From Amycolatopsis sp. NBC_01488 (GTDB lineage: Bacteria > Actinomycetota > Actinomycetes > Mycobacteriales > Pseudonocardiaceae), in NCBI RefSeq assembly GCF_036227105.1, contig NZ_CP109434.1:2918001-2982000 (forward strand): a stretch of 64,000 nt of DNA, written 5' to 3'. Within the stretch, counting starts at the first letter, position 1. The number at the start of each line of letters is the position of its first letter. The notes under the pieces are model-generated. The model was not told where the DNA came from. It made no database searches and saw only the letters and a list, made by a program, of their open reading frames with translations. The position numbers and the translations under genes were made by a program. Of this stretch, positions 28,022 to 35,942 are shown one piece after another.

Positions 28022-28828
28022 TCAGGGCCGGGGCAGGGTGCAGCCGGCCTGCGTGAGGGCGATTTCGTTGGCCGCGGTGAGGCAGGCGGGAATGCCGTAG
28101 GTCTCCTGGCCGTAGTTCGTCTTGTAGTGCACGGTGACGTTCCCGGCCTGGTCGACCTCGCACGGGTTGTTCTCCGTGCAGCGCTGGCCGTCCTCGTTGC
28201 CGGTGTTGTTCACGCCGACGACCTTGCCGCCGGAGACGATCGGCGAGCCCGAGGTGCCCCCGATGGTCTGGCAGGCGGAGGTGTAGCGGATCGAGTCCTT
28301 CCAGGTCCAGCTGCCCTCCTTCAGCCGGTAGACGAAGCCGTCGACGCTGCAGGAGTAGATCCGCTTCCAGTAGCCCGAGACGACGTCGATCGCGGCGCCG
28401 GCCGTGGGGTGGGCGTTGGACAGCTCCAGCGGCGAGATCCCGTAGCTCGACTTGATCTGCGCGTAGGTGGTGGTGAGCTGGTAGAGCGACACGTCGGTGT
28501 CGGTCATCGTCCCGTAGACGATCTTCTTCGCCCGCAGCGTGCCCGCGTTGCCGCCGTTCGCGTTGAGCAGCGTGAACGTCCGGCTGGACGACCGGTTGGT
28601 GATGACCTCGCCGGGGCCGGGGAAGCCGGTCTCGAGGCAGTGCCCGTTGGACATGACGAGCGCGGGGGCGGTGTCGGGCGTCGCGGCGGGCTTGACCACC
28701 GAGCCCGAGCAGTTGGACAGGGCTACCGTGCCGGCGAAGTTCGCCGTGGCCGCGCTCGCCGGAGCGGTCCCCAGTAATACTGTGGCGGTCGCGGCGGTGA
28801 GCAGGGCGCCGAGGAGGCGTCGGGTCAT
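28022..28828 (-). CDS. Secreted trypsin-like serine protease
   Basis: 268 residues with a signal peptide (MTRRLLGALLTAATATVLLGTAPASA, cut near 26). The chymotrypsin-fold triad is visible: His in MSNGHCLE, Asp in TDTDVSLYQL and Ser in IGGTSGSPIV. Several cysteines, including those in NNPCEVD and the final AGCTLP, probably form disulfides. It belongs to the S1 family and would act outside the cell; the target is unknown. AAGGA lies ahead of the ATG. It converges on the WhiA-like gene with an 18-base gap and is divergent from topA. Confidence 0.92.
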   Translation of the reverse strand: MTRRLLGALLTAATATVLLGTAPASAATANFAGTVALSNCSGSVVKPAATPDTAPALVMSNGHCLETGFPGPGEVITNRSSSRTFTLLNANGGNAGTLRAKKIVYGTMTDTDVSLYQLTTTYAQIKSSYGISPLELSNAHPTAGAAIDVVSGYWKRIYSCSVDGFVYRLKEGSWTWKDSIRYTSACQTIGGTSGSPIVSGGKVVGVNNTGNEDGQRCTENNPCEVDQAGNVTVHYKTNYGQETYGIPACLTAANEIALTQAGCTLPRP

Positions 28829-29124
28829 GGCGGATCCTTTCGGCTGGGCGGGGAAACCAGTGAAGCGGTGCCGTCCCGCGCCCACCACCGTCGAACGGAG
28901 GGTATCCGGACGGTCACGCGCTAGGCTGCGCGGGACGTGGCCGAAATCACGTGACAGGTACGTTGGGGAAACATCGTCGAGGTCAGCGGCGATGCGCTGG
29001 ACACAGGACCGGCGGCGTGTTGGGTCACCTCCGCGCCATCCGGGCCGGGAGAGCGTGCACACTGGCAGGTCGAGACGCGGGCCCTGGGCAGGGACGCGGT
29101 GCAGTCCCGCGGCGGCGGGACGAG

Positions 29125-31998
29125 ATGAGCGGAGAGCAGGACAGCGTGGCAGGAGCACGGACCAAGAAGAACGGAGCCTCGGCGGACAACGGCGCCGGGC
29201 ACCGGCGGCTGGTCATCGTCGAGTCGCCGACGAAGGCCCGCAAGATCGCCCCCTACCTGGGCGGCGGTTACGTCGTCGAGTCCTCCGTCGGGCACATCCG
29301 CGACCTGCCGCGTGGAGCCGCCGACGTGCCCGCCCAGTACAAGGGCGAGGCCTGGGCGCGCCTCGGCGTCGACGTCGACAACGGCTTCAAGGCGCTCTAC
29401 GTGGTCACCCCGGACAAGAAGTCCAAGGTGACCGAGCTCAAGAGCCTGCTCAAGGACGTCGACGAGCTCTACCTCGCCACGGACCCCGACCGCGAGGGCG
29501 AAGCCATCGCGTGGCACCTGCTCGAGACGCTCAAGCCGAAGGTCCCCGTCCGCCGGATGGTCTTCCACGAGGTCACCGAGCAGGCCATCCTCGCGGCCGC
29601 CGACTCGACCCGTGAGCTCGACGCCGACCTCGTCGACGCCCAGGAGACCCGCCGCATCCTCGACCGCCTCTACGGCTACGAGGTCTCGCCGGTGCTGTGG
29701 AAGAAGGTCATGCCGAAGCTTTCGGCGGGCCGCGTGCAGTCGGTGGCGACCCGGATCGTGGTCGAGCGCGAACGCGAGCGGATGCGCTTCACCTCGGCGT
29801 CTTACTGGGACATCTCCGCGACGATGGACGCGGGAGAGGAAGCTTCGCCGCGAAACTTCTCCGCCCGGCTCGTCGCCGTCGACGGGGCGCGCCTGGCCAC
29901 CGGCCGCGACTTCGGTTCGGATGGGCAGCTCAAGGCGTCGAACAACGAAGTCCGCGTGCTCGCCGAGGCCGACGCGCGGCGCCTGGCCGACGCGCTGAAG
30001 CAGCGTGACTTCAAGGTTTCGAGCGTCGAGGAGAAGCCGTACACGCGGAAGCCGTACGCGCCCTTCATGACCTCGACGCTGCAGCAGGAGGCGGGCCGCA
30101 AGATGCGGTTCACCTCGGAGCGCACGATGCGGATCGCGCAGAAGCTGTACGAGAACGGCTACATCACCTATATGCGTACCGACTCCACGACGCTGTCGGA
30201 GTCGGCGATCTCGGCCGCGCGCAGCCAGGCCACGCAGCTGTACGGCAAGGAGTACGTCTCGCCGTCGCCGCGCCAGTACACGCGCAAGGTCAAGAACGCG
30301 CAGGAGGCGCACGAGGCGATCCGGCCGTCGGGCGAGGTCTTCCGCACGCCGGGCCAGGTCGCGAGCGAGCTGGACACCGACGAGTACCGCCTCTACGAGA
30401 TGATCTGGCAGCGCACGATCGCGTCGCAGATGGCGGACGCCAAGGGCACCACGATGTCCGTGCGCATCGTCGGCAACGCGACTTCGGGCGAGGAATGCAC
30501 CTTCGCCGCTTCGGGCCGCACGATCACCTTCGCGGGCTTCCTGAAGGCGTACGTCGAGGCCGTCGACACCGAGACCGGTGGCGAAGCGGACGACAAGCAG
30601 AGCCGCCTGCCGGTGCTGGAGAAGGACCAGGACCTCACCGCTTCGGACCTCAACCCGGACGGTCACACGACCTCGCCGCCGGCGCGGTACTCGGAGCCGA
30701 GCCTGGTCAGCAAGCTGGAAGAGCTGGGCATCGGCCGCCCGTCGACGTACGCGTCGATCATCAAGACCATCCAGGACCGCGGCTACGTCTGGAAGAAGGG
30801 CTCCGCGCTCGTTCCGTCGTGGGTCGCGTTCGCCGTGATCGGCCTGATGGAACGGCACTTCGAGCGGCTCGTCGACTACGACTTCACCGCCGGCATGGAG
30901 GACGAGCTCGACCGCATCGCCAACGGTGACGAGCAGCGCGCGCAGTGGCTGTCGAAGTTCTACTTCGGCGGCGACATGGGCGTCGACGGCTCGATCGGCC
31001 GCCTGGGCGGGCTGAAGAAGCTGGTCGAAGGCAGCGTCGAGGACATCGATGCGCGGGAGATCAACTCGATCCCGCTGTTCAGCGACGCCAACGGCCACAC
31101 CGTCGTCGTCCGCGTCGGCCGCTACGGGCCGTACCTCGAGCGCGAGGTCGACGGCGAGTCGCAGCGGGCGAACCTGCCCGAGGACCTGCCGCCGGACGAG
31201 CTCTCGCAGGAGATCGCGGAGAAGCTGTTCGCGACTCCGCAGGAGGGCCGCACGCTGGGCGTCGACCCGGTGAGCGGGCACGACATCGTCGCGAAGGAAG
31301 GCCGCTTCGGGCCGTACGTGACCGAGGTGCTGCCGGAGATCGAGATCCCCGAGGACGCCACGGCCGCGCAGAAGAAGACCGCCAAGGCGAAGGCGCCGAA
31401 GCCGCGTACGGGTTCGCTGTTCAAGTCGATGGACATCGAGACCATCACGCTGGACGACGCGCTGAAGCTGCTTTCGCTGCCGCGCGTGGTCGGCAAGGAC
31501 CCGGAGTCCGGTGACGAGATCACCGCGCAGAACGGGCGCTACGGGCCGTACCTGAAGAAGGGCACGGATTCGCGGTCGCTCTCGACCGAGGACCAGCTCT
31601 TCTCGATCACGCTCGAAGAAGCGCTGAAGATCTACGCGGAGCCGAAGCAGCGTGGGCGCTCCGCGACCGCGAAGCCGCCGCTCAAGGAACTCGGCGAGGA
31701 CCCGGTGTCGAAGAAGCCGATGGTGGTCAAGGACGGGCGCTTCGGCCCGTACGTGACCGACGGCGAGTACAATGCGACGCTGCGGAAGGGCGACGAGATC
31801 GAGTCGCTGACCTCGGAACGGGCGTCCGAGTTGCTGGCGGAGAAGCGGGCGAAGGGCCCGGCGCCGAAGCGGAAGGCGCCGGCGCGCAAGCCGGCTTCGA
31901 CGACGGCGAAGACGGTCAAGGCGGGCACGAGCAAGACCGCCAAGGCCGCGAAGTCCACCACGACGAAGCGCAGCTCGACCGCGACGAAGGCCAAGTAA
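29125..31998 (+). CDS. topA: DNA topoisomerase I
   Basis: 957-residue type IA topoisomerase that relaxes negative supercoils. The Toprim domain opens with LVIVESPTKARKIAPYLGGG and contains the acidic triad region ATDPDREGEAIAWHL. The catalytic tyrosine is the second Tyr of YITYMRTDST (about 349). C-terminal repeats of the KxGRFGPYV type (EGRFGPYVTEV, NGRYGPYLKKG, DGRFGPYVTDG) replace zinc fingers, and a Lys/Ala-rich tail ends the protein, as usual in actinobacteria. I start at the ATG 29125; a GTG 24 bases on is possible. Corresponds to Rv3646c. Confidence 0.97.
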   Translation: MSGEQDSVAGARTKKNGASADNGAGHRRLVIVESPTKARKIAPYLGGGYVVESSVGHIRDLPRGAADVPAQYKGEAWARLGVDVDNGFKALYVVTPDKKSKVTELKSLLKDVDELYLATDPDREGEAIAWHLLETLKPKVPVRRMVFHEVTEQAILAAADSTRELDADLVDAQETRRILDRLYGYEVSPVLWKKVMPKLSAGRVQSVATRIVVERERERMRFTSASYWDISATMDAGEEASPRNFSARLVAVDGARLATGRDFGSDGQLKASNNEVRVLAEADARRLADALKQRDFKVSSVEEKPYTRKPYAPFMTSTLQQEAGRKMRFTSERTMRIAQKLYENGYITYMRTDSTTLSESAISAARSQATQLYGKEYVSPSPRQYTRKVKNAQEAHEAIRPSGEVFRTPGQVASELDTDEYRLYEMIWQRTIASQMADAKGTTMSVRIVGNATSGEECTFAASGRTITFAGFLKAYVEAVDTETGGEADDKQSRLPVLEKDQDLTASDLNPDGHTTSPPARYSEPSLVSKLEELGIGRPSTYASIIKTIQDRGYVWKKGSALVPSWVAFAVIGLMERHFERLVDYDFTAGMEDELDRIANGDEQRAQWLSKFYFGGDMGVDGSIGRLGGLKKLVEGSVEDIDAREINSIPLFSDANGHTVVVRVGRYGPYLEREVDGESQRANLPEDLPPDELSQEIAEKLFATPQEGRTLGVDPVSGHDIVAKEGRFGPYVTEVLPEIEIPEDATAAQKKTAKAKAPKPRTGSLFKSMDIETITLDDALKLLSLPRVVGKDPESGDEITAQNGRYGPYLKKGTDSRSLSTEDQLFSITLEEALKIYAEPKQRGRSATAKPPLKELGEDPVSKKPMVVKDGRFGPYVTDGEYNATLRKGDEIESLTSERASELLAEKRAKGPAPKRKAPARKPASTTAKTVKAGTSKTAKAAKSTTTKRSSTATKAK

Positions 31999-32006
31999 GA
32001 CACCTC

Positions 32007-32040
32007 CATGAAGGCCCCTGGTACGCCGGGGGCCTTCATG
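32007..32040 (+). terminator. topA terminator
   Basis: Hairpin CATGAAGGCCCC/GGGGCCTTCATG just after the topA stop; no T-run. Confidence 0.75.
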
Positions 32041-32068
32041 GCGTCTGGCCACGCTTTCGGGTGACATC

Positions 32069-32111
32069 TCGAACGGATGTTCGGGAAATTGTCGGTGGTC
32101 CCGGGTTTCAT
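32069..32111 (+). promoter_or_regulatory. Composite LexA plus PafBC-type promoter, first EspG-like gene
   Basis: LexA box TCGAAC-GGAT-GTTCGG (32069-32084, 11 of 12 consensus positions), GAAA, then TTGTCGGTG (32089-32097), 8 bases, and TTTCAT (32106-32111). TTGTCRGTG-N8-TANNNT is the RecA-NDp/PafBC promoter consensus; only the second base of the -10 deviates. A GTG codon follows 6 bases later. Confidence 0.75.
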
Positions 32112-32117
32112 GAACGC

Positions 32118-32726
32118 GTGACCAAGACACCACGCACCGTGCACACGGTGACCACCAAGATCCTCAAGCCCGTCCGCGCGGCGGCCGCCGGCAGCTCCAC
32201 TGCCGTGGACCTGATCGAGTCGCTCCCCGGCTTCGGCGGCAGTGGCGGCGTCTGCGGCGTGGCCGTCGCGATGTTCGACGAGCCGTGGACCTCGGCGTTC
32301 TTCGACGACCGGACGCGGTTCGGCGTCGCCGGGGACGGGCTGCGCCTGTCCGGGCCCTCGCCGGGTTCGGTCGCGGAGTTCCTCGGCTTGGCGCTCACGC
32401 GGCTCCCGCCGGTCCCACCGGCGCCGGGCGAGGGGCTGTACCTCGACGCCGACGAGCGCGGAGTGCTCGAGCCCGAGCAGGAGTGCCTGCTCTTCGACCT
32501 GATGGAGGACTTGCGCCGGCCACGGCTCGGCACCGTGCAACTCGACATCGTCCGCGACGGCGCACGGCAGCCGTGGGAGATGCTGGCGGTCGTCGACGAC
32601 GACCGCGGCCGGCATCTGGCGGCGCTGGGCAGACGCCGGGGCGGCCATCGCCGGTTCTGGTGGCTGCCCGGGAGCGTGGCGAGGCTGGCGGAGTTCGTCG
32701 AGGGGCGGGTGCCGGAGCATGCCTGA
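32118..32726 (+). CDS. EspG-like protein, damage-promoter copy 1
   Basis: 202 residues, related by pattern to the ESX secretion-associated EspG family. The diagnostic part is C-terminal: RRPRLGTVQLDIVRDG, then EMLAVVDDDRGRHL, corresponding to the segment that reads SWFDTxxGRY in EspG proteins, followed by a Trp-containing end (FWWLPGS). The N-terminal half is shorter than in full EspG (about 260) and weakly conserved. EspG proteins are cytosolic chaperones of PPE-type substrates of type VII secretion. I start at GTG 32118, 6 bases from the -10, giving a leaderless mRNA; an open frame continues upstream without similarity. Promoter features indicate DNA-damage control. Confidence 0.65.
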   Translation: MTKTPRTVHTVTTKILKPVRAAAAGSSTAVDLIESLPGFGGSGGVCGVAVAMFDEPWTSAFFDDRTRFGVAGDGLRLSGPSPGSVAEFLGLALTRLPPVPPAPGEGLYLDADERGVLEPEQECLLFDLMEDLRRPRLGTVQLDIVRDGARQPWEMLAVVDDDRGRHLAALGRRRGGHRRFWWLPGSVARLAEFVEGRVPEHA

Positions 32727-32763
32727 GCCGCTCGCCGACCGCTCACCGAACAGTGTCACCCGG

Positions 32764-32806
32764 TCGAACATATGTGCGAGAAATTGTCGGTGCCAGGGTG
32801 TTCAAT
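32764..32806 (+). promoter_or_regulatory. Composite LexA plus PafBC-type promoter, second EspG-like gene
   Basis: TCGAAC-ATAT-GTGCGA (32764-32779, 11 of 12), GAAA, TTGTCGGTG (32784-32792), 8 bases, TTCAAT (32801-32806), 6 bases, GTG. The arrangement and spacing are identical to the promoter at 32069. Confidence 0.75.
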
Positions 32807-32812
32807 CTAGGG

Positions 32813-33604
32813 GTGAACACTTCAGTCGCCGTCTTCGACGTCATCGACGAGGTCATCGCCCCGCTGTCGGCCGAGGTGCCGGAGCGGCCCTCGGTGATGG
32901 AGTTCTACGACCCCGAGTTCGAGATCCCGCCGGTGCTGGCGGACACCGAACCGCTGCCCGGTCGCCGCTGCGCGCCCGCGCGGAGCCTCGCCGACGAGGT
33001 GGAGCAGTACACGCGGTTCGTCGCCGGGATGTCCGCGATCGGTCTCGCCCCGGGTGGCGAGGTCACGGCCGAGGCTGTCGGACTCTACCGGGCGCTGCGC
33101 GGCGGCTTCATCCGCGGCGTGGTCACCGGCGTCTTCCCGGCGCGGCGGGAGCCGTGGGAGGTGCGGTTCTTCGGCGACGAGGACTACACCACGGTGCTGC
33201 ACAAGCTGGGCAACCGCGCGCGGCTGCGGTCCGGGTTCCTGAGCGAGCTGCCGGGCTGGGTGTTCGACGGCCTGCCCGACCGGCCGCCAGGCCCCGGGCC
33301 GCACCTGCGCATCGAGACCGACGAGGGTGGCCTGATCCCGCGCCGGTGCGAGCGGGCGGTGGAGCTGATCCGCGAGTGCGCGGCCCGGCCGCGGCTGGGC
33401 ACGGTGCTGGTCGACCTCGCGGTGCGCGACGCGATCCTGGCCGAGTACCCGCACGGCGCGTTCGGGCTGGTGGACAACGACCTGGGCCGCTACCAGTTCA
33501 GTGCGGCGGTAGGCCGCAACGGGCGCTGGACGGTCACGTGGGGTCCGGCCTCGCGCAGCACGGCCGAGCAGTGGATCGTCGAGGCGGTGCAGAGCCATGC
33601 CTGA
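32813..33604 (+). CDS. EspG-like protein, damage-promoter copy 2
   Basis: 263 residues, the length of a full EspG. The middle has VTAEAVGLYRALRGGFIRGVV and PWEVRFFGDEDYTTVL; the C-terminal part RPRLGTVLVDLAVRDAILAEYP, FGLVDNDLGRYQFSAAV and WTVTWGPASRSTAEQWI matches the EspG end (GRY, then a Trp and a helix). Leaderless GTG start 6 bases after the -10 box. The end overlaps the next small ORF by 8 bases (ATGCCTGA). Its VRDAILAEYP segment recurs in the two micro-ORFs that follow, suggesting partial tandem duplication. Confidence 0.68.
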   Translation: MNTSVAVFDVIDEVIAPLSAEVPERPSVMEFYDPEFEIPPVLADTEPLPGRRCAPARSLADEVEQYTRFVAGMSAIGLAPGGEVTAEAVGLYRALRGGFIRGVVTGVFPARREPWEVRFFGDEDYTTVLHKLGNRARLRSGFLSELPGWVFDGLPDRPPGPGPHLRIETDEGGLIPRRCERAVELIRECAARPRLGTVLVDLAVRDAILAEYPHGAFGLVDNDLGRYQFSAAVGRNGRWTVTWGPASRSTAEQWIVEAVQSHA

Positions 33605-33794
33605 GCACGCGGCAGTCCACACAACGACCGGCGAGGGAGTGGACCGAGTGGTCGCGGCGGCCCCCAGGGACCTGACGGTCCGCGAGGCGATCCTGGCTGC
33701 GGCCGAGCTGAACAGCGGCGTCCCGGAGCAGCGCCGCCCGGCCGCGCCCTCGGCGGCCGAGGCGGACGCGAGCGAGAGGAGGCGGCATGGCTGA
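33597..33794 (+). CDS. Micro-ORF 1 of the EspG-like cluster
   Basis: 65 codons. The central DLTVREAILAAAELNSGVP resembles DLAVRDAILAEYP of the preceding gene and is nearly repeated in the next ORF. It overlaps the upstream stop (ATGCCTGA) and the downstream start (ATGGCTGA) by 8 bases each. It is too short for an EspG domain; it may be a decayed duplicate or a small coupled protein. Confidence 0.5.
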   Translation: MPEHAAVHTTTGEGVDRVVAAAPRDLTVREAILAAAELNSGVPEQRRPAAPSAAEADASERRRHG

Positions 33795-33960
33795 GCAGGT
33801 GCCACCGGAGGGGGTGGGCGGGAGAGGCTTGGCGGTTCGCGAGGCGATCCTGGCTGCGGCGGAGCTGATCAGTGACGTGCCGATCCCGAGGAGTGCCACG
33901 GTGGCCGAGCAGGGCTGCGGGTCGTCGCTCGGTGCGGGTGAGAGGTGGCGGCATGGCTGA
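33787..33960 (+). CDS. Micro-ORF 2 of the EspG-like cluster
   Basis: 57 codons containing LAVREAILAAAELISDVP and ending WRHG, as micro-ORF 1 ends RRHG. The DNA of the two is clearly a tandem duplication of roughly 160 bases, including the GGCGGCATGGCTGA junction at each end. Open frames and coupling are kept in both copies, which argues against simple decay. Confidence 0.5.
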   Translation: MAEQVPPEGVGGRGLAVREAILAAAELISDVPIPRSATVAEQGCGSSLGAGERWRHG

Positions 33961-34744
33961 TCGCACGGCGGCCCGGGAGCTGCTCGAGCTGGCCGCGGGC
34001 CCGGTGCTGGCCGCGATGCCGGACCGCGATCCGGTCGACCGGCTCTACAACCCGGAGGTCAGCGACCACGACATCCTCGTCCACGGTCCGGTCTCGGACG
34101 ACCCCGCGGACCTGGTGGAGGAGATCGAGCGGCACACGGCGTGGGCCGCCTGGATCGACGGCACGCCGTTCGGCGAAGACGGTGAGCTGAACGAGGTCGG
34201 CTTCGAGGTGGTGTCGCTGATGCTGCGCGGTTCGGTCCGGGCGGCGCTGTGCGGAGTCTTCGACGAAGGGCCGGAGACGGCGGACATCCGCTGCTACGCG
34301 GACGGCGAGCGGGCGTTCATGATGGGCTCGCTTCCCGGCCGCACGGCGATCCACCTGGCCGACTTCGAGGAACTGCCGGAGATGCTGGTGGCGGAGCTGC
34401 CGGAGGCTCCGTTCGGCGCGTCGCCCCGGGCGATCTGGCTGTCGGTGGACGACGACGGCCTCGTCCACGACGGCCAGGACGCCGACGTGGGCGCGATGCG
34501 CGAGCTGCTGGCCAGGCCCCGATCCGGAACGGCGGTACTGGACATGCTCGCCTTCGGCGGCCTGTGCGCGGAGTTCCCGGACCACGGGTTCGTCCTGGTG
34601 GACACGGACCTGGGCCGCTTCGCCCTGGCGGCCCTCGACCGCGGTGACGGCCGCCGCCAGCTGGTCCTGAGCCCCTTCAGCCGCGGAATGCTTCGCGACT
34701 GGTGCCGGAAGATGGTCGACCTTGGCCAAGAGGAGGTTCCCTGA
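33953..34744 (+). CDS. EspG-like protein, copy 3
   Basis: 263-residue acidic protein. The layout follows copy 2: VGFEVVSLMLRGSVRAALCGVF aligns with the RGGFIRGVVTGVF segment, then ADGERAFMMGSLPGRTAIHL, and RPRSGTAVLDMLAFGG and HGFVLVDTDLGRFALAAL at the C-terminus as in EspG. It begins inside the end of micro-ORF 2 (ATGGCTGA), so it should be transcribed from the promoter at 32764. The function is inferred only from family and cluster. Confidence 0.65.
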   Translation: MADRTAARELLELAAGPVLAAMPDRDPVDRLYNPEVSDHDILVHGPVSDDPADLVEEIERHTAWAAWIDGTPFGEDGELNEVGFEVVSLMLRGSVRAALCGVFDEGPETADIRCYADGERAFMMGSLPGRTAIHLADFEELPEMLVAELPEAPFGASPRAIWLSVDDDGLVHDGQDADVGAMRELLARPRSGTAVLDMLAFGGLCAEFPDHGFVLVDTDLGRFALAALDRGDGRRQLVLSPFSRGMLRDWCRKMVDLGQEEVP

Positions 34745-35188
34745 GAGGAGAGACGCCGCTGAGCGTTCCGGCCGCGCGGCACCGGGCAGTTCGGTGGCGC
34801 GGTCGTACGACCCGGGCCTGCGTCACCGTCCCAGCGCCGGAGGCCGCCGGACGCGAATCCGCCGCGGGTCGCTGGACCGCGCCGACGAGCCCACCCGGCC
34901 ACCGCGGGGAAAACCCGTCCCCGAGTCGGCCGCGAACCGGCGAACTGGTCGCCAAAGGCCAGCCACGGGCCAGTCCCCGTGCGAAGGTCCTGTGACCGGA
35001 CTCACTACGATCCGTCACCATTGGTGGTCGACCGAACCACCGGTGGACTGGACACTGCAGGGGGTTCGGGCGTGGGCTTGCGCTGCGTGACGAACCCTCC
35101 AATGCAGACAGAGCCATTGGGCGGATGCGTTATCCGCCATCGTCGCTACCCTGGAAAGGCGAGGACATTCAGTAGTGAGGTGGTCACC
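34745..35188 (+). other. 444-base intergenic region
   Basis: No supported gene; the arginine-rich frames here lack ribosome binding sites and similarity. It contains a 7-bp perfect hairpin GGCGGAT/ATCCGCC (35120-35138) and an inverted repeat GGTGGT/ACCACC (about 35022-35041), possible operator or terminator elements, before the gene at 35189. Confidence 0.5.
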
Positions 35189-35794
35189 ATGAGCGCGAAC
35201 GGTGAGGCTCCCTTCTTCAATGCCCCCGAGCTCACTCAGCGCGACGGCACTTTGTCCGAAGCCCCCGGCGAAATGTTCGCCGACCCCGTCTCGGGACTGG
35301 TCACGGCGGCCCCCGAGCCACGTCCGGCGGTCGCCAATGGCCACGAGCCCGCCGCCTTCCGGGTGGCTGGGCCCGTGCCGCACGACGAGGAAGCCGTGCG
35401 GCGGATGGTCGAGGAGACCCTCCGGGAGGACGACACCCAGACCCCGAAGGCGATCCCGCCGGCCGGCACGACCGGCGGCCTCGGCGAGGTCGTGGCGCCG
35501 CCGCTGGGAGTGCTTCCGCGGCAGCGGAACCGGCGGCGCACCTGGCCGGACCGGCCGCCACTGCAACGGCCCGCGCGGCAGGCGCCGCCCGAGGACGCCG
35601 ACTTCGACGAAGACCTCGAGGTGGTACCCGTCAAGCGGCGGCGGCTGCCGTCGGTGTCGATGCCGGCGTTCAACCGGCCGTCGTCGAGTGCGGCGGGGGT
35701 CATGCTCGCCGTGACGTTGCTGATCGTGTTCGGTTTCGTCGCCATCGAGCTGGTCTCCAGCCTGGTCAGCAGCGTGACCGGTCTGTTCGACTAG
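35189..35794 (+). CDS. Tail-anchored membrane protein of unknown function
   Basis: 201 residues. A long, polar, proline-rich and probably disordered cytoplasmic part includes an acidic/basic switch (EDADFDEDLEVVPVKRRR). It is followed by one C-terminal hydrophobic helix, SSAAGVMLAVTLLIVFGFVA, near residues 166-195, with only about ten residues after it. The layout fits a tail-anchored inner-membrane protein. I recognise no family. It precedes the MFS-thymidylate kinase gene by 148 bases. A possible -10 TACCCT lies about 40 bases upstream. Confidence 0.8.
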   Translation: MSANGEAPFFNAPELTQRDGTLSEAPGEMFADPVSGLVTAAPEPRPAVANGHEPAAFRVAGPVPHDEEAVRRMVEETLREDDTQTPKAIPPAGTTGGLGEVVAPPLGVLPRQRNRRRTWPDRPPLQRPARQAPPEDADFDEDLEVVPVKRRRLPSVSMPAFNRPSSSAAGVMLAVTLLIVFGFVAIELVSSLVSSVTGLFD

Positions 35795-35942
35795 CGCTCG
35801 CTCGCTGTTCCCCACCCCATCGGCACCTCGGGGCCGTCCGCGAGGCAGGGGCCGATCGGGCTACCCTGACTTCACGGTCGGGCGACCTCACGGGGACGTC
35901 CGGCACCGCGGTGACTAGTGGGGTGGGCGTATCAGCGAGGGC

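Noticed and set aside
28921..32133. 1070-codon frame opposite topA
   Set aside because: Antisense shadow of topA; no motif, and topA is complete.
32719..33675. 318-codon frame overlapping the second EspG-like gene
   Set aside because: Its start mimics the ATGCCTGA junction, but beyond the promoter region it is an out-of-frame shadow of the EspG-like gene.
34722..35090. 122-codon frame after the EspG-like cluster
   Set aside because: Starts inside the previous gene without a ribosome binding site, arginine-rich and without recognisable domain.
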